NCBI GenBank assembly: GCA_003162495.1
Contig: PMOF01000174.1
Location: 1-5,983 of the forward strand
DNA length: 5,983 bases
Origin: Acidobacteriaceae bacterium
GTDB lineage: Bacteria; Acidobacteriota; Terriglobia; Terriglobales; Acidobacteriaceae
Direction of reading: 5' to 3'
In this document: positions 1 to 5,489 of the stretch, piece after piece
How the letters are laid out: each line of letters begins with the position of its first letter
Numbering within the stretch: position 1 is the stretch's first letter
Made by a program: the position numbers and the translations under genes
Notes under the pieces: model-generated
Seen by the model: the letters and a program-made list of their open reading frames with translations, nothing else
What the model was told of the DNA's origin: nothing
Database searches by the model: none

Positions 1-82
1 CCAGCGTGTCCGCATGGGCCGCCGCATTCGGATTGTGAGGAGTCGTCAAAAGGGGATCGCCCAGGGCGCAGGAGACAAGCAT
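1..82 (-). CDS. Possible 5' fragment of an unidentified gene running off the left edge
   Basis: An open frame on the minus strand starts at an ATG (80-82) and stays open for 27 codons to the left edge, reading MLVSCALGDPLLTTP and onward. Third codon positions are GC-biased, about 18 of 26. There is no clear Shine-Dalgarno sequence before the ATG, and an in-frame stop lies a short way upstream, so the frame cannot extend much further. The fragment is too short to assign to a family. Other frames across the same bases are also open for short stretches, so this may not be a gene at all. Confidence 0.2.
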   Translation of the reverse strand, partial: MLVSCALGDPLLTTPHNPNAAAHADTL

Positions 83-342
83 TGCAAATGCGCGTTGCCT
101 GTTCCAACTTTACAAGAGGAGGCGAGCTCCCGCAGGCGGGATAAAGCAAGCGGGTGCTTCAAAGCCTGTCCTGGGCTTGGGGAACCGTCTCGCTTTTGAG
201 ATCTGGGTTATTTCAATCTATTGATCTTTAAGTTTGTTGGTTCGGCACGCAAGCTCATGCCGCTGCACAGACGCAACCTCGCGCACCCTCATGCGACGCT
301 CTACCCGCCACCCAGCCCACTGGTGATTTGTTGATTTGAAAG

Positions 343-367
343 CGGGCGGTCCGGGAAGGACCGCCCG
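343..367. repeat. Perfect 10-bp stem-loop
   Basis: CGGGCGGTCC (343-352) and GGACCGCCCG (358-367) are exact reverse complements around a 5-base loop, GGGAA. No T-run follows on the plus strand. On the minus strand the stem is followed by CTTTCAAATC, a weak U-rich tail, so it could act as a poor terminator for leftward transcription. It could also be a REP-like element, since another strong stem follows immediately. Confidence 0.75.
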
Positions 368-372
368 AAATC

Positions 373-410
373 GGGATTGCGAATCCGGGCAAAATTGGGA
401 TCGCAATCCC
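373..410. repeat. Perfect 10-bp stem with two nested hairpins
   Basis: GGGATTGCGA (373-382) pairs exactly with TCGCAATCCC (401-410) across an 18-base loop. Each arm also belongs to its own smaller hairpin: GGATT-GCG-AATCC (374-386) and GGGAT-CGCA-ATCCC (397-410). The sequence can therefore fold as one long stem or as two short ones. It lies 5 bases after the preceding stem-loop. The arrangement resembles REP/BIME-type intergenic repeats, but copy number cannot be seen from one window. Confidence 0.7.
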
Positions 411-479
411 AGGCTGCACATTCCCCCCCAGGTACGTGCAACCTATCTAGATAAGCCATCTTCAGAATCGCCTAAACCA

Positions 480-509
480 GCGGAGCCTTCCACTGCTCCG
501 CGCCGGCGC
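480..509. repeat. 7-bp stem-loop next to a 10-bp GC palindrome
   Basis: GCGGAGC (480-486) and GCTCCGC (495-501) form a perfect stem with an 8-base loop. They overlap the palindrome GCGCCGGCGC (500-509). On the minus strand this sits about 40-70 bases after the stop codon of the small gene ending at 548 and is followed by TGGTTTAGG. It may serve as a weak terminator for that transcript, but there is no proper T-run. Confidence 0.45.
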
Positions 510-547
510 TTGCCTCTTTCAGGCCGTCAGGGCATGTCGTTGCCCGG

Positions 548-769
548 TTACTGGAGGATGTGCCAAACCTGCCACATGCCGAAGACACAGAGGCCCACTG
601 AAGCTTCCAGGCAGAATCCCAATAGAATGCCTCGGAAACAATTCCCGTCAGCCTGAATGTAGGCCGGCTCTCGCTCCGTTTCCTTCGCGACACCAGGCTC
701 TTCACACAGTGAGGAAAGCAATACCGGAACGTTATAGGCATTCGTGAGGTTAGAGGCCGTAGCTTGCAT
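548..769 (-). CDS. Probable small single-helix membrane protein, 73 aa, unknown function
   Basis: I do not recognise a family. The ATG at 767-769 is preceded by AAGGGGG with a 7-base gap, the same arrangement used by the M56 gene in this window, and that decides the start over longer in-frame versions. The N-terminal 44 residues are polar, starting MQATASNLTNAYNVPVLLSS and including a charged stretch, KETEREPAYIQADG. Residues about 45-67 are hydrophobic (FRGILLGFCLEASVGLCVFG) and look like one membrane span. The protein ends MWQVWHILQ. The layout predicts a bitopic membrane protein with a short tail. It lies 165 bases downstream of marC on the same strand and may be co-transcribed or have its own promoter near the palindrome at 817-842. 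An alternative is a chance open frame, but the strong ribosome site and clean membrane span argue against that. Confidence 0.5.
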   Translation of the reverse strand: MQATASNLTNAYNVPVLLSSLCEEPGVAKETEREPAYIQADGNCFRGILLGFCLEASVGLCVFGMWQVWHILQ

Positions 770-776
770 TGTGTTA

Positions 777-783
777 CCCCCTT
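777..783 (-). promoter_or_regulatory. Shine-Dalgarno site of the 73-aa gene
   Basis: The minus strand reads AAGGGGG here, 7 bases before the ATG at 767-769. It selects this internal ATG over the longer upstream reading frame, whose extra residues look like translated non-coding DNA. Confidence 0.55.
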
Positions 784-816
784 GGTCTGGCTCGTTTTGA
801 GCCTTGCCCACCAACG

Positions 817-842
817 AATCATGAGCCGAACGGCACATGATT
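817..842. promoter_or_regulatory. 26-bp imperfect palindrome, candidate operator
   Basis: AATCATG-A-GCCG-AA-CGGC-A-CATGATT is symmetric over 11 base pairs per side with a single mismatched pair. It lies in the 165-base gap between marC and the 73-aa gene, about 48 bases upstream of the latter's start codon. Position and symmetry suit a dimeric regulator site or an mRNA hairpin. There is no T-run, so a simple terminator is unlikely. Confidence 0.4.
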
Positions 843-934
843 GAAATACAACTTAGGCCAACCCTGGGGATCAGGCGGAGTGATGGGACTACCACCAAGG
901 TAATGGGGGCCTCGATGTTCAACTACGCTCAAAA

Positions 935-1612
935 TCACGGCCTGATGACTTCCGCAATCAATACGGAGAGCCCATTCCACGCAATCTGAACCCCGATGCA
1001 CAGCAGAATGAACGCAATCACCCGCAGGATGCCATGCGCTGTCGACGGTGGGATCACTTTGGTGATTTTCGGAGCGTACGCGTAGCAAACATAGACAAGC
1101 ACGCTCAGAACCACGATAGCCAGAAAGACCCCAATATGAGCCATGATGTTCTTTGAGAGAATCTGGCTCGAGTTGTGTGCGGTCACCGTCAACAGTGCCA
1201 CCAGCGTGCCCGGCCCTGACGTGATCGGAAACGTGAACGGGTAGAAGACCTTTTGCTCGTAATCTCTTGCCCGAGTGTCGTCGCGTACCTCGGTCTCCTC
1301 CTGCTTCTTCCTGGAACCGGCGCTTGCGTCCTGTTCGTTCAGGACCGACCAGCCCATTGCGGCAATCACCATGCCGCCGGCGAATTGAACAATAGGCAGC
1401 GAAATGCCGAAGAAGTTCAGAATGGTCGCGCCAAGCAGCTCAAAAACCGTTAGGAAGATGATGTTGTTGATGGCGACTCTTCGTGCCAGCGAGTGATACA
1501 ACTTGCTCGGCGCATCTCCAACCAGCCCCAGAAAAACCAAAGCCGAGCCCAGAGGATTGATCAGCGGAAGAAGCGCGCTGAAAGCGATCAGAAATGAATT
1601 CAGGACTGCCAA
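935..1612 (-). CDS. MarC-family integral membrane protein, 225 aa
   Basis: This belongs to the MarC/UPF0056 family of six-helix inner-membrane proteins. The family takes its name from the E. coli mar locus, but its transport role is unproven. About six hydrophobic segments are visible, near residues 5-30, 46-68, 71-90, 128-143, 157-180 and 195-220. Family-type motifs are LINPLGSALVFLGL in helix 1, FPITSGPGTLVALL in helix 4 and GVQIAWNGLSVL near the C-terminus. A charged loop with GSRKKQEETEVRDDTRARD separates the two three-helix halves, as expected. The length is typical. The start is a TTG at 1610-1612, supported by AGGGAGA six bases upstream. An open frame continues upstream, but it contains no better start. 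The gene is divergent from the CBM gene, with 109 bases between the starts. No specific substrate can be assigned. Confidence 0.94.
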   Translation of the reverse strand: MAVLNSFLIAFSALLPLINPLGSALVFLGLVGDAPSKLYHSLARRVAINNIIFLTVFELLGATILNFFGISLPIVQFAGGMVIAAMGWSVLNEQDASAGSRKKQEETEVRDDTRARDYEQKVFYPFTFPITSGPGTLVALLTVTAHNSSQILSKNIMAHIGVFLAIVVLSVLVYVCYAYAPKITKVIPPSTAHGILRVIAFILLCIGVQIAWNGLSVLIAEVIRP

Positions 1613-1618
1613 GGGCTT

Positions 1619-1625
1619 TCTCCCT
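1619..1625 (-). promoter_or_regulatory. Shine-Dalgarno site selecting the TTG start of the MarC gene
   Basis: AGGGAGA on the minus strand lies six bases before the TTG at 1610-1612. No ATG or GTG lies in the near upstream part of the same frame. The site is what makes the non-ATG start credible. Confidence 0.65.
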
Positions 1626-1721
1626 GGCTCAATCTTATTTCCTCGGCCTGGCGATCCTGTTCACTGATCCTTGATCCGTGATTCTGACAACCGTTCCCTG
1701 TCCGTTGTAAGCTGTCACCAT

Positions 1722-2414
1722 ATGCGCCGCCCCCTGCCCGCCCTCGTCCTTCTCTGCGCCGCTTCAGCCTTGTGCGCTTCGCAGGCTGACTTCCTCGCCC
1801 ACTACAAAGGAACCCCCTACCACGACAGCCACTACCAGGGAGGCCCGCAAGCCATTCCCGGCAAGGTGCTCTGCGCGTACTACGACCTGGGCGGCGAGGG
1901 CGTGGCATACCATGACTCCGACGCGAAAAACAATGGCAGCGGCGCACTGAACCCCGCCAACGGAACCTACCTGAATGAGTTCCGCATGGGCGAGGGCGTC
2001 GATACTTCCTATACCAAGTTCAATCTCGACCCGAAAATCGACGACAACCCCTATGACAAAGTTGTGCCTCCGGCGAACCTGCTCTATGTCGGCTGGACCG
2101 TTCCCGGCGAGTGGTTCAACATCACGGTGCAAGTGGCCGAAGCCGGCACATACACGGCCGACCTGCTCTACACATCCAATCGCGGCGGCTCCATCTCGCT
2201 CGATGTCAACGGAGAGCCCGTCGCCGGCCCGCTCGCCATCCTGTCCACCTATGACTCCGCCGATCCCGTGGCCTGGCGTCAGTGGCATCATTGGAATAGT
2301 GCGCCGGCTCTCGCAACACTCCACCTACCTGCCGGTAAATCCGTTCTCACCGTCCACATCGTTACTGAAGGGCAGATGAACCTGGCCGTTCTCGACTTCA
2401 AAAAAATCAAGTAG
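1722..2414 (+). CDS. Secreted CBM6-like carbohydrate-binding protein, 230 aa
   Basis: The N-terminus MRRPLPALVLLCAASALCA is a Sec signal peptide, with cleavage probably near residue 19 (ALCA|S) or 22 (SQA|D). The rest resembles a CBM6-type beta-sandwich. IPGKVLCAYYDLGGEGVAYHD (residues 45-65, with KNNGSG after) matches the usual opening of these modules. VGWTVPGEWFNITVQV (123-138), AEAGTYTADLLYTSNRGGSISLDVNG (139-164), LPAGKSVLTVHI and a closing MNLAVLDF follow in the expected order. The glutamates usually found in the opening strand (IEAEDYD) are replaced by L and A, so the common structural calcium site may be absent. There is no attached enzyme domain, so the protein probably binds a glycan or works with a separate enzyme. 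The ATG at 1722 was chosen because it begins the signal peptide. An upstream TTG at 1671 would add a non-signal leader. No Shine-Dalgarno sequence is visible. Confidence 0.85.
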   Translation: MRRPLPALVLLCAASALCASQADFLAHYKGTPYHDSHYQGGPQAIPGKVLCAYYDLGGEGVAYHDSDAKNNGSGALNPANGTYLNEFRMGEGVDTSYTKFNLDPKIDDNPYDKVVPPANLLYVGWTVPGEWFNITVQVAEAGTYTADLLYTSNRGGSISLDVNGEPVAGPLAILSTYDSADPVAWRQWHHWNSAPALATLHLPAGKSVLTVHIVTEGQMNLAVLDFKKIK

Positions 2415-2437
2415 CCCGCGCGTCGGTGGCGCAAAAG

Positions 2438-2471
2438 AGGGCGGATGGAAAATTTCCCGGCCGCCCTTTTT
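2438..2471. terminator. Bidirectional rho-independent terminator
   Basis: AGGGCGG (2438-2444) pairs with CCGCCCT (2461-2467), and an inner GGAA/TTCC pair extends the hairpin. TTTTT follows on the plus strand. On the minus strand the stem is followed by CTTTT. The hairpin lies 23 bases after the CBM gene's stop codon and 38 bases beyond the end of htrA, so it can end both convergent transcripts. Confidence 0.85.
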
Positions 2472-2509
2472 CGCTTTCATCGAGATGTGCAAGGTTAGAC
2501 CATCGAAAA

Positions 2510-4048
2510 CTAGCCCTGCGGATCGTCCTGATCAGCATGAATGGTTCGATAACTCGCGTTGCCCTTTGACCAGACCAGCAGAAGAATATCCTTCCCGCCT
2601 TGATCCTGGTGCACCTGGTTTCCGAATTCGCTGGCAGACTTCGCCGGCTGGCGGTTGACTTCCACAATCACATCTCCCGGCTGAATGCCCGCATCGTCCG
2701 CGGGGCTGGCCGGGCGCACGCTCTCGACGACCACGCCGTGCAACTGCTGCGGCGCGTTGATCTGCTGCCGCGCATCGGCCGTCAAATCGCTCACCGCCAG
2801 GCCCAGCTTGCCGCCTGGCGCGCCACTGCGATCGTCGTTCGCCGCCACCTCGCTGCTGCCATGGAATTGACCGACGGTGAGTTCCAGTGAGACCGGCTTG
2901 CCGTTGCGCAGCACGCCCAGGGAGATTTTCGTTCCCGGACTCATCTCGCTCACGGCAACCTGAAGCGCGCTGCCGTTGACTATTTTGTCTCCGTTGATCT
3001 TTACGATCACGTCCCCGGTTTCAACACCGCCGCGGCTGGCCGGAGAGTCCGGTGTGACCTGCGCCACGATGGCTCCCGACGCCTCTTCGAGATTGAAGAA
3101 ATGCGCGTTGGCGGGCGTGACGTCGTTCATGCTGATGCCCAGGTAGCCGTGTTCCACTTTGCCGTGCTTGATCAGCTGTTCAGCCGAAGCGCGCACCATC
3201 TGCGAGGGAATCGCGAAGCCCGCGCCCGCAAACGAACCGCTGTTTGAAATGATGAACGTGTTGATGCCCACCAGTTCCCCGTGCGCATCCACAAGCGGAC
3301 CGCCGGAGTTGCCTGGATTGATCGCCGCGTCCGTCTGAATGAAGTTGCCCGGCTTGCGCGGATCGTCGGAGTAAGGGTTGGGCCGATTGACCGCGCTCAC
3401 GATTCCGCGCGTCACTGAAAATTGGAAATACCCGAATGGGCTGCCGAAGGCCAGCACCGTTTGTCCCGGCTCCAGTTTTGTCGAGTCTCCCCACACAATG
3501 CTGGGCAGGTTGGTCGCGTTCACTTTCAGCACCGCAAGGTCGGTCAACTTATCTACGCCGATTACTTTTGCGTTCAGGATGCGGCGATCGTTGAGCGTGA
3601 CCTTGATGTTGGTTGCGCCGTCGACCACGTGACTGTTGGTCACGATGTAACCGTCCGGCGAAATGATGATGCCGCTTCCCACTCCGTGCTCGATTTGCGG
3701 TTGAGACGGTTGCTGCCCGAACTGCCCGAACTGCCCGAAGAACCGTCGCAGCTCCGGAGGAATGCCCTGCATTTGTTGTCCGCCAGAGGCATTCTCCTCG
3801 CCGGTACTCCGCGAAGTCACCGCGACGTTGACGACCGCGGGCGTGACCCGTGCCGCCACCGCCTCCATCGCGTGATCGAGCGAAGTGAGCGCCGACACGC
3901 TGTTGTCATCCATCGGCATTGCGGCCCCTGCGTGGACGTTGCCGTGGCCCACGAACAGGACCGCACCCAGGGCAAACGAGCCCACCACCACGGCCGGCAC
4001 AGCCAACTTTTTGCCTGCTGCTACTAATTGATTAGTTGCTTGAGACAT
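2510..4048 (-). CDS. HtrA/DegP/DegQ-type periplasmic serine endoprotease with two PDZ domains, 512 aa
   Basis: This is an S1C serine protease that degrades or holds misfolded envelope proteins. A hydrophobic segment at residues about 15-35 followed by VHAGAA is a signal peptide or anchor. The trypsin-like domain carries the full triad: His140 in TNSHVV, Asp170 in KLTDLAVLKV and Ser248 in NPGNSGGPL. The 30-residue and 78-residue spacings are close to those of E. coli DegP. PDZ1 spans about 295-395 (GYLGI, SPASRGGVETGDVIVKING) and PDZ2 about 410-505 (KLGLAVSDL, SPADDAGIQPGDVIVEVN). The region before the triad holds a short FGQ repeat, in the place of the DegP LA loop. The start is the ATG at 4046-4048, after AAGGGAGGGG with a 7-base gap. 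An upstream ATG at 4075 would add nine residues and bury that site. The gene follows the M56 gene by 73 bases. A palindrome matching the one upstream of blaI lies at codons 5-9, implying BlaI control. Whether it is DegP, DegQ or another paralogue cannot be settled. Confidence 0.97.
   Translation of the reverse strand: MSQATNQLVAAGKKLAVPAVVVGSFALGAVLFVGHGNVHAGAAMPMDDNSVSALTSLDHAMEAVAARVTPAVVNVAVTSRSTGEENASGGQQMQGIPPELRRFFGQFGQFGQQPSQPQIEHGVGSGIIISPDGYIVTNSHVVDGATNIKVTLNDRRILNAKVIGVDKLTDLAVLKVNATNLPSIVWGDSTKLEPGQTVLAFGSPFGYFQFSVTRGIVSAVNRPNPYSDDPRKPGNFIQTDAAINPGNSGGPLVDAHGELVGINTFIISNSGSFAGAGFAIPSQMVRASAEQLIKHGKVEHGYLGISMNDVTPANAHFFNLEEASGAIVAQVTPDSPASRGGVETGDVIVKINGDKIVNGSALQVAVSEMSPGTKISLGVLRNGKPVSLELTVGQFHGSSEVAANDDRSGAPGGKLGLAVSDLTADARQQINAPQQLHGVVVESVRPASPADDAGIQPGDVIVEVNRQPAKSASEFGNQVHQDQGGKDILLLVWSKGNASYRTIHADQDDPQG
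3713..3739. repeat. Three exact 9-bp tandem repeats in htrA
   Basis: CTGCCCGAA occurs three times in a row without change. Read on the minus strand it encodes the run FGQFGQFGQ at about residues 104-112 of the protease, in the flexible loop before the catalytic histidine. The repeat unit is a whole number of codons, so changes in copy number would keep the frame. Confidence 0.9.
4023..4036. promoter_or_regulatory. Candidate BlaI operator inside the start of htrA
   Basis: ACTAAT-TG-ATTAGT is a palindrome with 6-bp arms and a 2-base centre. It differs only in the centre from the palindrome upstream of the repressor gene at 5964-5977. On the minus strand the match extends to CAACTAATNAATTAGT. 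It lies 9 bases beyond the htrA start codon and codes for residues TNQLV. A bound repressor here could block elongation or an htrA promoter in the 73-base gap just upstream. Binding by BlaI is inferred, not shown. Confidence 0.6.
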
Positions 4049-4055
4049 TTGAATT

Positions 4056-4065
4056 CCCCTCCCTT
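4056..4065 (-). promoter_or_regulatory. Strong Shine-Dalgarno site deciding the htrA start
   Basis: The minus strand reads AAGGGAGGGG, seven bases before the ATG at 4046-4048. An earlier in-frame ATG at 4073-4075 lies upstream of this site and has no comparable purine run of its own. Confidence 0.85.
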
Positions 4066-4079
4066 GTTTGGTCATTGGA

Positions 4080-4093
4080 GCAACCCGGGTTGC
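4080..4093. promoter_or_regulatory. Perfect 14-bp palindrome between the M56 gene and htrA
   Basis: GCAACCCGGGTTGC is fully self-complementary. It lies in the 73-base gap between the M56 stop codon and the htrA start. There is no T-run and no loop, so it looks more like a protein-binding site than a terminator. Its role is unknown. It is unlike the ACTAAT palindrome and would bind a different regulator, if any. Confidence 0.35.
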
Positions 4094-4121
4094 GCCTTTG
4101 AGCGTTGCGATTGAATTTGCG

Positions 4122-5489
4122 CTAAATCTGCACGATCAGCCAGCCATTCATGATTGGAAGGGCGGCATAAGAACGGTGCGTTTCGAGGTCTACAGCGATC
4201 ACCGCGCCCTGTGGAGTTTCATTTTCCTGCCATTGCGTAAGAACAAGCCACTGCTGGCGAGTCTGCACGGAATGCTGTTTACCATTTCGCAGGGCAACGT
4301 GCTTCGGCGTCGCTTTTTGTGCAGTTGAAGAGTTAGCCGGCCGCTGCGACAGCACTGCATTCACGTTGACCATATGCGGCGAGTCTTCTGCCCGTCGAAG
4401 AGCAGACTCACGAAGTTCAGTGTGCCGCAAATTGACGTCGCGAAAAACCGCCGGCTGCACATTCTGAGCTTGCAGCGCCGATGGTGCAGGCGCGACGAAG
4501 CTGACCAACTGCGGACTGCGAGCCAACGCGATTGCGCCGCCCAGCAGGCCAACAATCAGAGTGCCGCTGACCAGTCTTGCCTGCCGCGCCCCCATGGATT
4601 GCTGCGGACGCCGCAACACGCGGTGCACGCGGCGCACCAATTCCGATTGCCGCTCCCAGGCGCCCAGCGCCAGCGTGAGATTGCGGCGCAAAATGGAATA
4701 CTCTGCCAAACGGGTCAGGCAAACGGCATAGGCCTTGCGGGCGCCGCCGGAGCGCAGCACACGATCGTCGCAGGCCAGCTCCCGTTCCCGGCACAGCCGC
4801 CGCTCCACCCACAGCAGCACGGGATTCAGCGGGAACAGCACCAGCCCGATCTTCTGCAACAAATTGGTCCAGTCGTCGGCGCGGCGTAGATGTTCCATCT
4901 CATGCAGCGCCACCTGGCGCAACTCGGACGGGGTCAACTTCTCGATCAGCGCCGGCGGGACAAGAATGCGCGGGCGAAAGAATCCGAACACGCTGGGCCG
5001 CTCGACCTCCACGGACGTGCACAGTTGAGCCGTGCGGCGGTCTTCCAGCCCGTCTCGCAGCAATGCTGCAAGCGCCGCATCGACTTTAATAGGAATTGCC
5101 CGGTTGGCCAGCCGGCGCAGATGAATCGCGCTCACGATTAACTGTGTTCCCCTCCAGAGAGACAGCAGCGCCCAGAGAGCGGCCACGCCAAAGCTCCAGC
5201 GCAGGTCCAGATGCAACGGATAAAGAAGGCCAACCGAATGAATAGAAGAAACTGAGGCCAGGACGCCGGTCGAATCGTGGCCAGAGAAGGCCGGCACAAA
5301 GTGCAGCAGCATCAGCAGCAGGAAGGCGTTCATCCAGATCAAGGACCGGGACGCGGCGCTGAGCCGCGGCAGCAGACGCAGGCAAAGAACCACGCAACCG
5401 GCCAGCACCGAGCCTTCCCAAACCGCGGAGATCAGCGCGCTGACAACTGGCGCGGACAGAAGCATCACTGTGTTCATGAGGGATTCCAC
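4122..5489 (-). CDS. BlaR1/MecR1-type M56 membrane metallopeptidase, 455 aa, without a beta-lactam sensor
   Basis: M56 peptidases sense a signal across the membrane and trigger loss of the partner BlaI-type repressor. Membrane helices are visible near residues 14-38, 49-67, 97-121 and 305-324, the BlaR1 topology. The cytoplasmic zinc-protease domain lies between helices 3 and 4. It has HEMEH at 196-200 (zinc histidines and catalytic glutamate) and RERELACDD at 234-242, where Glu237 is the likely third zinc ligand. LVPPALIEKLTPSELRQVAL just before HEMEH is also typical. The C-terminal 130 residues face outside and contain no penicillin-binding motifs (no SxxK or KTG), ending in QQWLVLTQW and AVDLETHRSYAALP. 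The signal is therefore probably not a covalently bound beta-lactam. The start is the GTG at 5489, directly after the repressor's TAA stop and 7 bases after AAGGGGG. An ATG at 5477 is the alternative but is too far from that site. Confidence 0.94.
   Translation of the reverse strand: MESLMNTVMLLSAPVVSALISAVWEGSVLAGCVVLCLRLLPRLSAASRSLIWMNAFLLLMLLHFVPAFSGHDSTGVLASVSSIHSVGLLYPLHLDLRWSFGVAALWALLSLWRGTQLIVSAIHLRRLANRAIPIKVDAALAALLRDGLEDRRTAQLCTSVEVERPSVFGFFRPRILVPPALIEKLTPSELRQVALHEMEHLRRADDWTNLLQKIGLVLFPLNPVLLWVERRLCRERELACDDRVLRSGGARKAYAVCLTRLAEYSILRRNLTLALGAWERQSELVRRVHRVLRRPQQSMGARQARLVSGTLIVGLLGGAIALARSPQLVSFVAPAPSALQAQNVQPAVFRDVNLRHTELRESALRRAEDSPHMVNVNAVLSQRPANSSTAQKATPKHVALRNGKQHSVQTRQQWLVLTQWQENETPQGAVIAVDLETHRSYAALPIMNGWLIVQI

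Larger units (their letters stand above)
83..547. other. Intergenic stretch without a convincing gene, rich in inverted repeats
   Basis: Short open frames cross this stretch on both strands, but none has a good ribosome binding site, a recognisable domain or a credible protein composition. Positions 200-240 are AT-rich compared with the surroundings and could hold a promoter, although I cannot pick convincing -35 and -10 boxes. From 343 onward the DNA is dominated by hairpin-forming sequences, listed separately. I found no tRNA, with no GGTTCGAATCC-type T-arm on either strand. Confidence 0.6.

Noticed and set aside
14..199. 61-codon plus-strand open frame near the left edge
   Set aside because: The product is rich in R and K, no Shine-Dalgarno sequence is present and no family is recognisable.
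343..367. Rho-independent terminator at the first hairpin
   Set aside because: The stem is strong, but there is no T-run on the plus strand and only a weak one on the minus strand, so it is listed as a repeat.
444..453. TATCTAGATA palindrome
   Set aside because: It is only 10 bases, with no gene start nearby and no second copy, so chance is a sufficient explanation.
472..822. 116-codon minus-strand open frame overlapping the 73-aa gene
   Set aside because: Its composition is rich in R, S and T, it has no ribosome site, and it competes with the better-supported small membrane protein frame.
819..1088. 89-codon minus-strand open frame overlapping the 3' end of marC
   Set aside because: It is an out-of-frame shadow of marC running into the intergenic gap, with no start signal.
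1764..2324. 186-codon open frame on the minus strand
   Set aside because: It is antisense to the CBM6-like gene, which has a signal peptide and family motifs. The antisense product shows no recognisable features.
3422..4027. Long 201-codon open frame on the plus strand
   Set aside because: It lies antisense to the htrA protease domain, is rich in R and H, and has no domain. It is a shadow of a GC-biased gene.
4122..5489. Calling the M56 protein a true beta-lactam sensor (BlaR1/MecR1)
   Set aside because: The protease part fits, but there is no penicillin-binding domain and no beta-lactamase gene in the window.
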